64,000 nt of DNA from Uranotaenia lowii (lineage: Eukaryota > Arthropoda > Insecta > Diptera > Culicidae), in NCBI RefSeq assembly GCF_029784155.1, contig NC_073693.1, positions 333,090,009-333,154,008 on the forward strand, written 5' to 3'. The notes under the pieces are model-generated. The model searched no databases. It saw only the letters and a list, made by a program, of their open reading frames with translations, and was not told the DNA's origin. The position numbers and the translations under genes are program-made. Positions 1-12,100 of this stretch are shown here, one piece after another. Position 1 is the stretch's first letter. Each line of letters starts with the position of its first letter.

Positions 1-1594
1 TTCTAAATTTTTTTTATACATATTCGGAAAATTATTACCATAATATTGAAAAGCATATGAGTTTCGAAAATCATGATTTAAATTTTCAAGACACGAATGC
101 AACAAGGATGGTAAAGTGTCGTTAACAAAACCAAAAAAAAAAAAAAGATTTAAATCTTGAATGAAATGCAAAACCAAATTTGAACCTGGATTTCAAAACA
201 GTTGTTTATTTTTGACTTCTAATGATGAATCCAACTTAAAATCATAAACCCTAAACTGGATACAAAACTCCAGCTAATGAAAAAGAAATTAAAATATAAT
301 TCTAATACATAATACGGAACCAAAACCTACGAAATGATTCCAATATCATTTCAAGTTTAACATTGAGAACTGCATTTTGATCAACAAACAAGAAAATATT
401 TGAAAAATTGAACCTGGTACTAGTTTTAAGGGTTTCGGTGTCAGTTCTGAGTCAAGATTTTAACTTTCAAATAACCAATAATCAAAATTTGATTAGGAAT
501 AAGAAATTTCGAATGAAAAGTAGAATACCTAGCTTGCCTTTCTTGGATCCTCATGGGGGAGGGGGGGGGGGGGGGTTAATCCCCGAATCCTCCCTATCCC
601 GTGCCATGTGCGTATTTGAGATTCAAGTTGAGAATTCTTAAAGTAAGTAAAGTAACTTAAAGAAAAATTCAAAGTGTTTTAACTGAAAATTCGAATTTTA
701 AATCTTGAATCTTTAACCAAAGCAAAATTTATGTGACTGATTTCGATGGAAATAACATTTATAAAATAACATTTTGAAATCTGACTTTGAAAGAACCGTA
801 GGCTAAAGACAGCGGGTTGAATAATTGCAAGTCCAGTAAAAAATTTTCAACAATTTTTTGTAAGATAGTAACAACTTTTTCATTGACTGTCTTTAAAAAA
901 AATATCATGACATTTTCCTGCCATTCTGATTTAATGGATTTACCTTGTCAAATCATAATTTTTAATTTCAAAAATATACAGCATTTTCTTTTTGAAGAGA
1001 AATAAATAGCTGATGAAATCTGCATCTAATCACTAATCAGGAATCGTACTTCCACAGCTAGTATTTATGTCTGATCGCAAATAGTAATAAAAAGTTTTAA
1101 AACACGCATTCCTCGTTTCACGGCCGCTCGTTTAGCGGTCTTCATTATTTATAGAACAATTTCACTATACAGTTTTAGGTATACCGCTTTAACGGCCAGA
1201 AACTTACCATTACAGATCAAACACGATTTTTAAATATATTTTTTAATTTTGTTAGTATAGTTCAGAAGTTAATGAAATCGACTTGAAATGACCGATGTGT
1301 TTCATATTTTTATTCGGAAACGAATCACTTGGCAATAAGTACTGAATTTTGAAATCGTCGTATCATCTAGACGTCGAACGTAGAACTAAGGTTTCTCGAA
1401 AACTCAACTTAACCATTAGCTGTTACAAAGAACTCAAGAAAGATATTGACAAGAAGACACAACGTTCGTCATTTTTTAAAAGCCCTACCGTATTTATCAG
1501 CGCAAATGACGACGACAGTGATCTTCTGTACTTCATTCATTCAGATCAGTTTGAATGAATCAAATTTGCATGAAATATTTATATTTTCTATTTA
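1..1594. other. AT-rich non-coding DNA, no gene seen
   Basis: Open frames here are short, lack recognisable domains and look like chance. The stretch holds a poly-G tract at 555-575 (annotated separately). A small GC-rich inverted motif near 1121-1195 pairs a CGGCCGCTCG..AGCGG segment with CCGCTTTAACGGCC. Nothing else stands out. Confidence 0.6.
555..575 (+). repeat. Poly-G tract (G5-A-G15)
   Basis: Five G, one A, then fifteen G in otherwise AT-rich DNA. A run of this kind can form a G-quadruplex on this strand. Homopolymer length is error-prone in sequencing, so the exact count is uncertain. Confidence 0.9.
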
Positions 1595-1600
1595 ACTAAG

Positions 1601-2948
1601 ACTTTGGACTCTGGACTCTGGAAACTGCATTCTGCGCTGTGGAGTCTGGACTCTGGACACTCGACTCTAGACTCTGGAGATTGGACTCTAAACCGTGATC
1701 TCTGGACCCTGGACTTCGGGCTCTGGACTTTGCAATCCGGACTCTGGACTCTGGACTCTAGACTGTGGATTCTGGACTCTGAACTCTGGACTCTAGACTG
1801 TGGACTATGGACCCTTAACTCTGGACTCTGGACTTTGGACTCTGGACTCTGGACTCTAGACTCTAGACTCTAGACTCTGGACTCTGGGCTCTGGATTCTG
1901 GACTCTGGACTCTGAACTCTGGACTCTGGACTCTGGACTCTGGACTCTTGACTCTGGACTCTGGACTCTGGACTCTGGACTCTGGACTCTGGACTCTGGA
2001 CTCTGGACTCTGGACTCTGGACTCTGGACTCTGGACTCTGGACTCTGGACTCTGGACTCTGGACTCTGGACTCTGGACTCTGGACTCTGGACTCTGGACT
2101 CTGGACTCTGGACTCTGGACTCTGGACTCTGGACTCTGGACTCTGGACTCTGGACTCTGGACTCTATACTCTGGATCCGGGATTCTGGACTCTGGAAACC
2201 AGACTCAAGATTCTGAAAATTGTACTCTGAACCGTGAAACCAAGACCCTGGACTCTAGACTCTGGGCTCTGGACTCTGGACTCTGAGCTCTGGGCTCTGG
2301 ACTCAGCACTCTGGACCCTGGACCCTAGATTCTGGACTCTGGACTCTGAACTCTGAACTCTGGACTCTGGAATCCGGACTCTGAACTCTAGATTCTGGAA
2401 ATTGGACTCTAAGCCCTGCACCCAAGACTTTGGACTCTGAACTCTGGACTCAGGACTCTGAACCCTGGATTCTGGACTCTGGACTCTGGAAATTGGACTC
2501 TCAATCGTGTACCGAGGACTCTGGACTCTGGACTCTGGACTGAGGACTCTGGACTCTGGACTGTGGACTCTGGACTCTGGACCCTGGATTCTGGACTCTG
2601 GATTCTGGACTCTGGACTCTGGACTCTGGAATCCGGACTCTGAACTCTAGATTCTGAAAATTGGACTCTGAACCGTGAAACCAAGACCCTGGACTCTAGA
2701 CTCTGGGCTCTGGACTCTGGGCTCTGGACTCTGGACTCAGGACTCTAGACCCTGGATTCTGGACTCAGGACTCTGGAAATTGGACTCTTACCGTGCACCC
2801 TGGACTCTGGACTCTGAACTCTGGACTTTGGACTTTGGATTCTAGACTTTGGACTCCGGACTCTAGACTCTGGACTCTGGATTCTGAACTTCTGACTCTG
2901 AACTCAGATCTCTGAATTCTGAAATTTGGACTTGATTTCTGGAATTCC
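1601..2948. repeat. 7-bp satellite, unit GGACTCT
   Basis: The unit GGACTCT is repeated with mostly single-base variants (GGACTTT, AGACTCT, GGACCCT, GAACTCT). The block at about 1930-2165 is nearly perfect, while the flanks are diverged. Because 7 is not a multiple of 3, all frames read a 7-residue peptide repeat (for example LDSGLWT on the plus strand), so the open frames are artefacts. A non-heptamer insert close to GAAAATTGGACTCTGAACCG recurs near 1677, 2213, 2397, 2488, 2655 and 2773, which shows higher-order duplication of longer blocks. Confidence 0.95.
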
Positions 2949-3337
2949 TGAAACTCGTGAAACTGTTGAAAATCTTGACACATTCAATTTTTTAAATTTA
3001 TGCTTAGTCTTGGTTGTTTTTTAAACTTTTTGTTTTTAAATCTCGAGGTGTTGGACTTTTAGAGTGTTATGACTTTTTAAAGTTAAATAGTTTTAAGAGT
3101 CTGATTTGGGTTCATTTTGACAAATTTCGAAGATATTTTAGTGTGGGTGTATTACCTCTTACCTCCATCTGTCAATTGATGTAAACAATGCAGTAGTACA
3201 GAATACGCTATAATGGAAAAAATTTCCCAAGCAAATATCTCGAATTATGTAATGCAACGATTGGTCAAGGATGACCTTATCGACCTTATCGATAAAATCG
3301 ATGTCTGTCAAAGTTGAAGTAGAAGTAGCTAAAAGCT

Positions 3338-3830
3338 GTGTTCTTAGACGATGTGTGTTCTTTTTCGATTGATCTGATGTCCAATTCACGAACCAATTGG
3401 TATATTTCACTCTTGAAGGCTAAGCATGTTCCAGAAAATGTGAAATTCAAATTCACTCTCAAGCATCCCGCCGGATTCATGGTATTTGAAACGGTTGCTT
3501 CGAATGGATTGAAGATGTCTCCTGTTTTCATAACAGTTGGAGTAAATGTTAATGCTGAAGTCTATATGGAGATTTCGAAAAATCAGGTGATTGCGTGGAT
3601 TCGGGCAAACTTCGGTGAACCCGAGAATGCTGTTTTTCAACAAAATTCAACCCATTGAATATCTTGAAACGGACATAAACCTGGCTGGAGGAGAATATGA
3701 AATTTTAACCTAAAAATCTTTGGCCTGATAAAAGTCTGGCTTTGAACATTTTCGACTATTTAATATAGACGTACGATAAAGCAAAGCCATGTGGTATTCT
3801 CACCAAAGTGTGGATTCTCTAAAGCTTTTG
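3338..3830 (+). pseudogene. Decayed mariner/Tc1-type transposase fragment
   Basis: An open stretch at 3338-3658 encodes about 106 residues that resemble the catalytic half of IS630/Tc1/mariner transposases as found in mosquitoes. It contains FLDDVCSFSID around the first catalytic Asp, KHPAGFMVFETVASNGLKM (the usual HPxxVMVFGxVASNGLKMPP block) and FQQNSTH, where functional enzymes have FQQDxAPxH. The second catalytic Asp is therefore Asn, and the following AP pair is also altered. After the stop at 3656-3658, matching residues continue in another frame at about 3708-3830 (NLWPDKSLALNIFDY, equivalent to xxWPPxSPDLNPLDY), interrupted by further stops. The N-terminal DNA-binding region cannot be followed upstream and I did not find terminal inverted repeats. 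It is a dead copy. The family call comes from recalled motif similarity, not a search. Confidence 0.7.
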
Positions 3831-5040
3831 ATCTCTGAGGCATGAGCTTCAATGTCAGCGGTTTATATTGCGAAGGTATCTCATCTTCGAAACTCTCGAA
3901 CTGTCCATTGATATCAGGTGTGTTCAATACTGTTTTCGGTTTCGAAGGTCAGTTCAGTGACATGGACACATCGAGCTATTGTTTCTCAATCTGTATATCT
4001 AGATGCCTGAAAGAATAAAAAAGATTGAAGCATCAAGAAAAGAGTTTCTGAATCATGCTGATAAATTTTCGCATTTTTTGGAATTTTCATTTAATAATTT
4101 GTAGTTTTATTTTTAAACGTACACTTGTTTTCCATTTAGACACTAATTTTTGTAAACCAAAACCACTGACAGATAAAGCCAGTCAACCTGTTTATTTTCC
4201 GATTCCTCAAGATTCGCTGCGGAATTCTAAAAACTGAATTGAACTAGCATAAAGCAAAACACATTTTATATTCTTCAAAATGATTGAGAATTTGTGCACC
4301 AGCTAACTGCCAGATCACCATTCTCCCGTGTATAGGCAGAAAAATCATCCTTGAACTAACAGAATTTCGTGTTACTGTTGGTTTTGATGCACGATTAAAT
4401 CGATTAAATAAAAAATGTTTGTCACAAGTAATCCCACCCTTTTATCCTACTGCCCCACCATATCACCAAAATTCTAGCCGACAGACAAATGCTGCTAAAT
4501 GATTTTACGCCAGAAGCCCAATTTCTCTAAACGAAAGCACCAAATAATCTTGTCCCCTTTTTAAAAGTTGAATTTTGTTACAAAAATATTGTGCCCTATT
4601 TCGATTTGCTCAAGACTCACACAGAAGATTTTTTGGATGAAAATTGTCATTTCAATTCCTGAAATGAGATTAACAGTCGAAGCATTTTAAAATAATAAAA
4701 ACAATGAAAATTAAAACCAAATAATATAAAAACAGATAGATAGGATTCTGAAAGAAAATGAACAGAATTTGTAAGCGAATTGAACAGTTTTTAGAAAGTC
4801 ATATATCAGACATGCATGCCTCAGAGCTGGTTTTTAGACACAACATAACCACAAGTACTCGAAATAAAAAACAAAGTCTGGATAATTTTTTTTTAACATT
4901 TTAGCTAGAACATTGATTGAGTAATTAATGGCTTTCACAGTTCTTGAGGGGACAGTTTCAATATTAATCGTTTTTAAAAAGCCAGCAGAAACCCTTTGTT
5001 GATTTTTTCAAAAGAAGCTTTATTTAGCTAAAATCCCGGA
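3831..5040. other. AT-rich non-coding DNA
   Basis: No gene, RNA or clear repeat recognised. Short open frames at 4055-4237 and 4284-4502 have no domain signature. The left part could be the remaining tail of the transposon relic upstream. Confidence 0.5.
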
Positions 5041-6420
5041 TTTCCTCAGCATTCTTGATTCCCGTTAAGGAGCTCATCATTGTGTAGCAAAGCTTTCGTT
5101 AAAGGGTTCAATCCAGCCGGTTCGGCACTCCTGGCTAGTGGGTGTAATAATACTGATTTCCAGCGGTTGTAATCTTCTCAATATCTGAGAATGCAGCACC
5201 GCGCGGGATTGAAATCGGCGCGGGACCAACTAAGTAAAAGCAACACTTTCGGGAGAATCCAACCAACCAAGCCAGCAGCTCCACGTTGAATAGAGAAGGA
5301 AGGTTTCCCTGGCGAAGGTGCTTCTAGGAAATTAATTCCAAGGGATTGTCTCCATTAGTCTATCGGAGGAGGGGAAAACCGAGGAAGGTTTTCAGCTCAA
5401 GCAAAGGTAAACCAATAGAAGAGATTCCCAACCCAACTGTTGGCTACAGACAAACACACCGGTCGTCCGGGAGCTGTGTACTTGAGTGTAGACAAACATA
5501 CAGCTGCTCTCTGGAGCCACCCTTTCCCCCACCTTGGTAGCCCCCTCATTGGAAGGAGCAAATTTAATTAACGTATTAATAACATCACATCTCAACGAAC
5601 GTGCTTGGTGAGCGAAATCGAGCATCAGATCGTTCATTCCGGACCAAAATCCGCCCGATTTTCCTCCGTCCTTCCTTCCTCCTAATGATTTCCTCCGGAC
5701 CCATTGCCAGAAAGGAAACTTCAACCGGCAAACCGCCACCCAGCCGGAACAACCAAGACGAATTTCGATCCGGGCCATTAGAGCCAGCTGGTCATCAACA
5801 TCCGTCCGATGAATGTATGGGATGAGTGGGTGCGGCGTTGCTGTTATTGTTGTTTCGGATGTTACGCCAAAGAACATGTTCGATTGCTTCCAAACCACAC
5901 ACCTGGGATAACATCAGCTGACCTCATCCCCCTTTCCTCCTGTGAGGGACTATGATGATTCCCAGGGTTTCAAGTTCGCCCAAGGAATCAGCAGAGGGCC
6001 AACCTTGCTTCTTGGGTTGATGGAATAAAGGGCAGCAAACCCGTGTGTTACTGTACACAGATACCAGATACAACAAGGCAACAGCCCGGGAAAGGTAAGG
6101 CATTTACCTGTGATTAGTTTAATTAAAGCAGCATCTGCCATCAAAGATCAATTTTCATTATCATTTACGGGTTTTCTGGAAAGTGCTTGTTAGAGCATTT
6201 ATCACAGCAACCAGCCTGACTGGAGCAGCTTGGTTTTGTGTGGCTTGGTTTGCTTGCTTATGTTGATTGATTGATTACAGTTTGTTTTTTCTCCTCCTGG
6301 AAATTACGTCGACACCTGTTTTCTATGATAATTATAAATCAATAAACGCATTTAACACCATTATTGCTTAAGGTATCTTTAAGACGCATTCAAAAGAGAA
6401 ATTTCTATAAACAGTAAAAA
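5041..6420. other. GC-richer unique stretch without a recognised gene
   Basis: Base composition is clearly less AT-rich than the surroundings. The longest open frame outside repeats and transposons (minus strand, 5392-5898, 168 codons) lies here, but its translation shows no family motif and is rich in Trp, Ser and Gly without domain spacing. I do not call it a gene. The stretch could be an intronic or regulatory island of a large gene. It ends abruptly at the start of the 9-bp satellite. Confidence 0.4.
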
Positions 6421-9400
6421 TGTTTTGACAACTTTGACAATTTTAAAAATTTTGACAATTTTGACAATTTTGACAACTTTGACAATTTTGACAATTTTGA
6501 CAATTTTGACAATTTTGACAATTTTGACAATTTTGACAACTTTGACAGTTTTCACAATTTTGACAATTTTGACAATTTTGACAATTTTGACAAATTTGAC
6601 AATTTTGACAATTGTGACAATTTTGACAATTTTGACAATTTTGACAATTTTGACAATTTTGACAATTTTGACAATTTTGACAATTTTGACAATTTTGACA
6701 ATTTTGACAATTTTGACAATTTTGATAATTTTGACAATTTTGACAATTTTGACAATTTTTACAATTTTGACAGTTTTGACAATTTTGACAATTTTGACAA
6801 TTTTGACAATTTTGATAATTTTGACAATTTTGACAATTTTGACAATTTTGACAATTTTGACAATTTTGACAATTTTGACAATTTTGACAATTTTGACAAT
6901 TTTGACAATTTTGACAATTTTGACAATTTTGACAATTTTGACAATTTTGACAATTTTGACAATTTTGACAATTTTGACAATTTTGACAATTTTGACAATT
7001 TTGACAATTTTGACAATTTTGACAATTTTGACAATTTTGACAATTTTGACAATTTTGACAATTTTGACAATTTTGACAATTTTGACAATTTTGACAATTT
7101 TGACAATTTTGACAATTTTGACAATTTTGACAATTTTGACAATTTTGACAATTTTGACAATTTTGACAATTTTGACAATTTTGACAATTTTGACAATTTT
7201 GACAATTTTGACAATTTTGACAATTTTGACAATTTTGACAATTTTGACAATTTTGACAATTTTGACAATTTTGACAATTTTGACAATTTTGACAACTTTG
7301 ACAATTTTGACAATTTTGACAATTTTGACAATTTTGACAATTTTGACAATTTTGACAATTTTGACAATTTTGACAATTTTGACAATTTTGACAATTTTGA
7401 CAATTTTGACAATTTTGACAATTTTGACAATTTTGACAATTTTGACAATTTTGACAATTTTGACAATTTTGACAATTTTGACAATTTTGACAATTTTGAC
7501 AATTTTGACAATTTTGACAATTTTGACAATTTTGACAATTTTGACAATTTTGACAATTTTGACAATTTTGACAATTTTGACAATTTTTACATTTTTGACA
7601 ATTTTGACAATTTTGACAATTTTAACAATTTTGACAATTTTGACAATTTTGACAATTTTGACAATTTTGACAATTTTGACATTTTTGACAATTTTGACAA
7701 TTTTGACAATTTTGACAATTTTGACAATTTTGACAATTTTGACAATTTTGACAATTTTGACAATTTTGACAATTTTGACAATTTTGACAATTTTGACAAT
7801 TTTGACAATTTTGACAATTTTGACAATTTTGACAATTTTGACAATTTTGACAATTTTGACAATTTTGACAATTTTGACAATTTTGACAATTTTGAAAATT
7901 TTGACAATTTTGACAATTTTGACAATTTTGACAATTTTGACAACTTTGACAATTTAGACAATTTTTACAATTTTTAAAATTTTTACAATTTTTACAATTT
8001 TGACAATTTTGACAATTTTGACAATTTTGACAATTTTGACAATTTTGACAATTTTGACAATTTTGACAATTTTGACAATTTTGACAATTTTGACAATTTT
8101 GACAATTTTGACAATTTTGACAATTTTGACAATTTTGACAATTTTGACAATTTTGACAATTTTGACAATTTTGACAATTTTGACAATTTTGACAATTTTG
8201 ACAATTTTGACAATTTTGACAATTTTGACAATTTTGACAATTTTGACAATTTTTACATTTTTGACAATTTTGACAATTTTGACAATTTTAACAATTTTGA
8301 CAATTTTGACAATTTTGACAATTTTGACAATTTTGACAATTTTGACAATTTTGACAATTTTGACATTTTTGACAATTTTGACAATTTTGACAATTTTGAC
8401 AATTTTGACAATTTTGACAATTTTGACAATTTTGACAATTTTGACAATTTTGACAATTTTGACAATTTTGACAATTTTGACAATTTTGACAATTTTGACA
8501 ATTTTGACAATTTTGACAATTTTGACAACTTTGACAATTTAGACAATTTTTACAATTTTTAAAATTTTTACAATTTTTACAATTTTTAAAATTTTTACAA
8601 TTTTGACAATTTGGAAAATTTTGACAATTTTGACAATTTGGACAATTTTGACAATTTTGACAATTTTGACAATTTTGACAATTTTGACAATTTTGACAAT
8701 TTTGACAATTTTGACAATTTTGACAATTTTGACAATTTTGACAATTTTGACAACTTTGACAGTTTTCACAATTTTGACAATTTTGACAATTTTGACAATT
8801 TTGACAAATTTGACAATTTTGACAATTGTGACAATTTTGACAATTTTGACAATTTTGACAATTTTGACAATTTTGACAACTTTGACAATTTTGACAATTT
8901 TGACAATTTTGACAATTTTGACAATTTTGACAATTTTGACAATTTTGACAATTTTGACAATTTTGACAATTTTGACAATTTTGACAATTTTGACAATTTT
9001 GACAATTTTGACAATTTTGACAATTTTGACAATTTTGACAATTTTGACAATTTTGACAATTTTGACAATTTTGACAATTTTGACAATTTTGACAATTTTG
9101 ACAATTTTGACAATTTTGACAATTTTGACAATTTTGACAATTTTGACAATTTTGACAATTTTGACAATTTTGACAATTTTGACAATTTTGACAATTTTGA
9201 CAATTTTGACAATTTTGACAATTTTGACAATTTTGACAATTTTGACAATTTTGACAATTTTGACAATTTTGACAATTTTGACAATGTTGACAATTTTGAC
9301 TATTTTGACAATTTTGACAATTTTTAAAAATTTTAACAATTTTGACAATTTTGACAATTTTGACAATTTTGACAATTTTGACAATTTTGACAATTTTGAC

Positions 9401-11230
9401 AATTTTGACAATTTTGACAATTTTGACAATTTTGACAATTTTGACAATTTTGACAATTTTGACAATTTTGACAATTTTGACAATTTTGACAATTTTGACA
9501 ATTTTGACAATTTTGACAATTTTGACAATTTTGACAATTTTGACAATTTTGACAATTTTGACAATTTTGACAATTTTGACAATTTTGACAATTTTGACAA
9601 TTTTGACAATTTTGACAATTTTGACAATTTTGACAATTTTGACAATTTTGACAATTTTGACAATTTTGACAATTTTGACAATTTTGACAATTTTGACAAT
9701 TTTGACAATTTTGACAATTTTGACAATTTTGACAATTTTGACAATTTTGACAATTTTGACAATTTTGACAATTTTGACAATTTTGACAATGTTGACAATT
9801 TTGACAATGTTGACAATTTTGACAATTTTGACAATTTTTAAAAATTTTAACAATTTTGACAATTTTGACAATTTTGACAATTTTGACAATTTTGACAATT
9901 TTGACAATTTTGACAATTTTGACAATTTTGACAATTTTGACAATTTTGACAATTTTGACAACTTTGACAATTTTGACAATTTTGACAATTTTGACAATTT
10001 TGACAAATTTGACAATTTTGACAATTTTGACAATTTTGACAATTTTGACAATTTTGACAATTTTGACAATTTTGACAATTTTGACAATTTTGACAATTTT
10101 GACAATTTTGACAATTTTGACAATTTTGACAATTTTGACAATTTTGACAATTTTGACAATTTTGACAATTTTGACAATTTTGACAATTTTGACAATTTTG
10201 ACAATTTTGACAATTTTGACAATTTTGACAATTTTGACAATTTTGACAATTTTGACAATTTTGACAATTTTGACAATTTTGACAATTTTGACAATTTTGA
10301 CAATTTTGACAATTTTGACAACTTTGACAATTTAGACAATTTTTACAATTTTTAAAATTTTTACAATTTTTACAATTTTTAAAATTTTTACAATTTTGAC
10401 AATTTGGACAATTTTGACAATTTTGACAATTTGGACAATTTTGACAATTTTGACAATTTTGACAATTTTGACAATTTTGACAATTTTGACAATTTTGACA
10501 ATTTTGACAATTTTGACAATTTTGACAATTTTGACAATTTTGACAATTTTGACAATTTTGACAATTTTGACAATTTTGACAATTTTGACAATGTTGACAA
10601 TTTTGACTATTTTGACAATTTTGACAATTTTTAAAAATTTTAACAATTTTGACAATTTTGACAATTTTGACAATTTTGACAATTTTGACAATTTTGACAA
10701 TTTTGACAATTTTGACAATTTTGACAATTTTGACAATTTTGACAATTTTAACAATTTTGACAATTTTGACAATTTTGACAATTTTGACAATTTTGACAAT
10801 TTTGGCAATTTTGACAATTTTGACAATTTTGACAATTTTGACAATTTTGACAATTTTGACAATTTTGACAATTTTGACAATTTTGACAATTTTGACAATT
10901 TTGACAATTTTGACAATTTTGACAATTTTGACAATTTTGACAATTTTGACAATTTTGACAATTTTGACAATTTTGACAATTTTGACAATTTTGACAATTT
11001 TGACAATTTTGACAATTTTGACAATTTTGACAATTTGGACAATTTTGACAATTTTGACAATTTTGACAATTTTGACAATTTTGACAATTTTGACAATTTT
11101 GACAATTTTGACAATTTTGATAATTTTGATAATTTTGATAATTTTGACAATTTTGACAATTTTGACAATTTTTAAAAATTTTGACAATTTTGACAATTTT
11201 AACAATTTTGACATTTTTGACAATTTAACA

Positions 11231-12100
11231 ATTTTGACAATTTTGACAATTTTGACAATTTTGACAATTTTGACAATTTTGACAATTTTGACAATTTTGA
11301 CAATTTTGACAATTTTGACAATTTTGACAATTTTGACAATTTTGACAATTTTGACAATTTTGACAATTTTGACAATTTTGACAATTTTGACAATTTTGAC
11401 AATTTTGACAATTTTGACAATTTTGACAATTTTGACAATTTTGACAATTTTGACAATTTTGACAATTTTGACAATTTTGACAATTTTGACAATTTTGACA
11501 ATTTTGACAATTTTGACAATTTTGACAATTTTGACAATTTTGACAATTTTGACAATTTTGACAATTTTGACAATTTTGACAATTTTGACAATTTTGACAA
11601 TTTTGACAATTTTGACAATTTTGACAATTTTGACAATTTTGACAATTTTGACAATTTTGACAATTTTGACAATTTTGACAATTTTGACAATTTTGACAAT
11701 TTTGACAATTTTGACAATTTTGACAATTTTGACAATTTTGACAATTTTGACAATTTTGACAATTTTGACAATTTTGACAATTTTGACAATTTTGACAATT
11801 TTGACAATTTTGACAATTTTGACAATTTTGACAATTTTGACAATTTTGACAATTTTGACAATTTTGACAATTTTGACAATTTTGACAATTTTGACAATTT
11901 TGACAATTTTGACAATTTTGACAATTTTGACAATTTTGACAATTTTGACAATTTTGACAATTTTGACAATTTTGACAATTTTGACAATTTTGACAATTTT
12001 GACAATTTTGACAATTTTGACAATTTTGACAATTTTGACAATTTTGACAATTTTGACAATTTTGACAATTTTGACAATTTTGACAATTTTGACAATTTTG
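11231..12100 (+). repeat. Variant-free run inside the 9-bp satellite
   Basis: I see no deviation from TTTTGACAA over about 96 consecutive units. A second such run spans about 12995-13793. Runs this uniform suggest recent local amplification or very efficient homogenisation. A consensus or assembly effect is also possible. Confidence 0.7.

Noticed and set aside
5098..5135. GGTTCAATCCAG as a tRNA B box
   Set aside because: It lacks the full B-box consensus and has no A box or cloverleaf upstream.
5392..5898. 168-codon minus-strand open frame in a GC-richer island
   Set aside because: No recognisable domain, no conserved motif spacing, and overlapping open frames on the other strand. GC-richer DNA yields longer chance frames.
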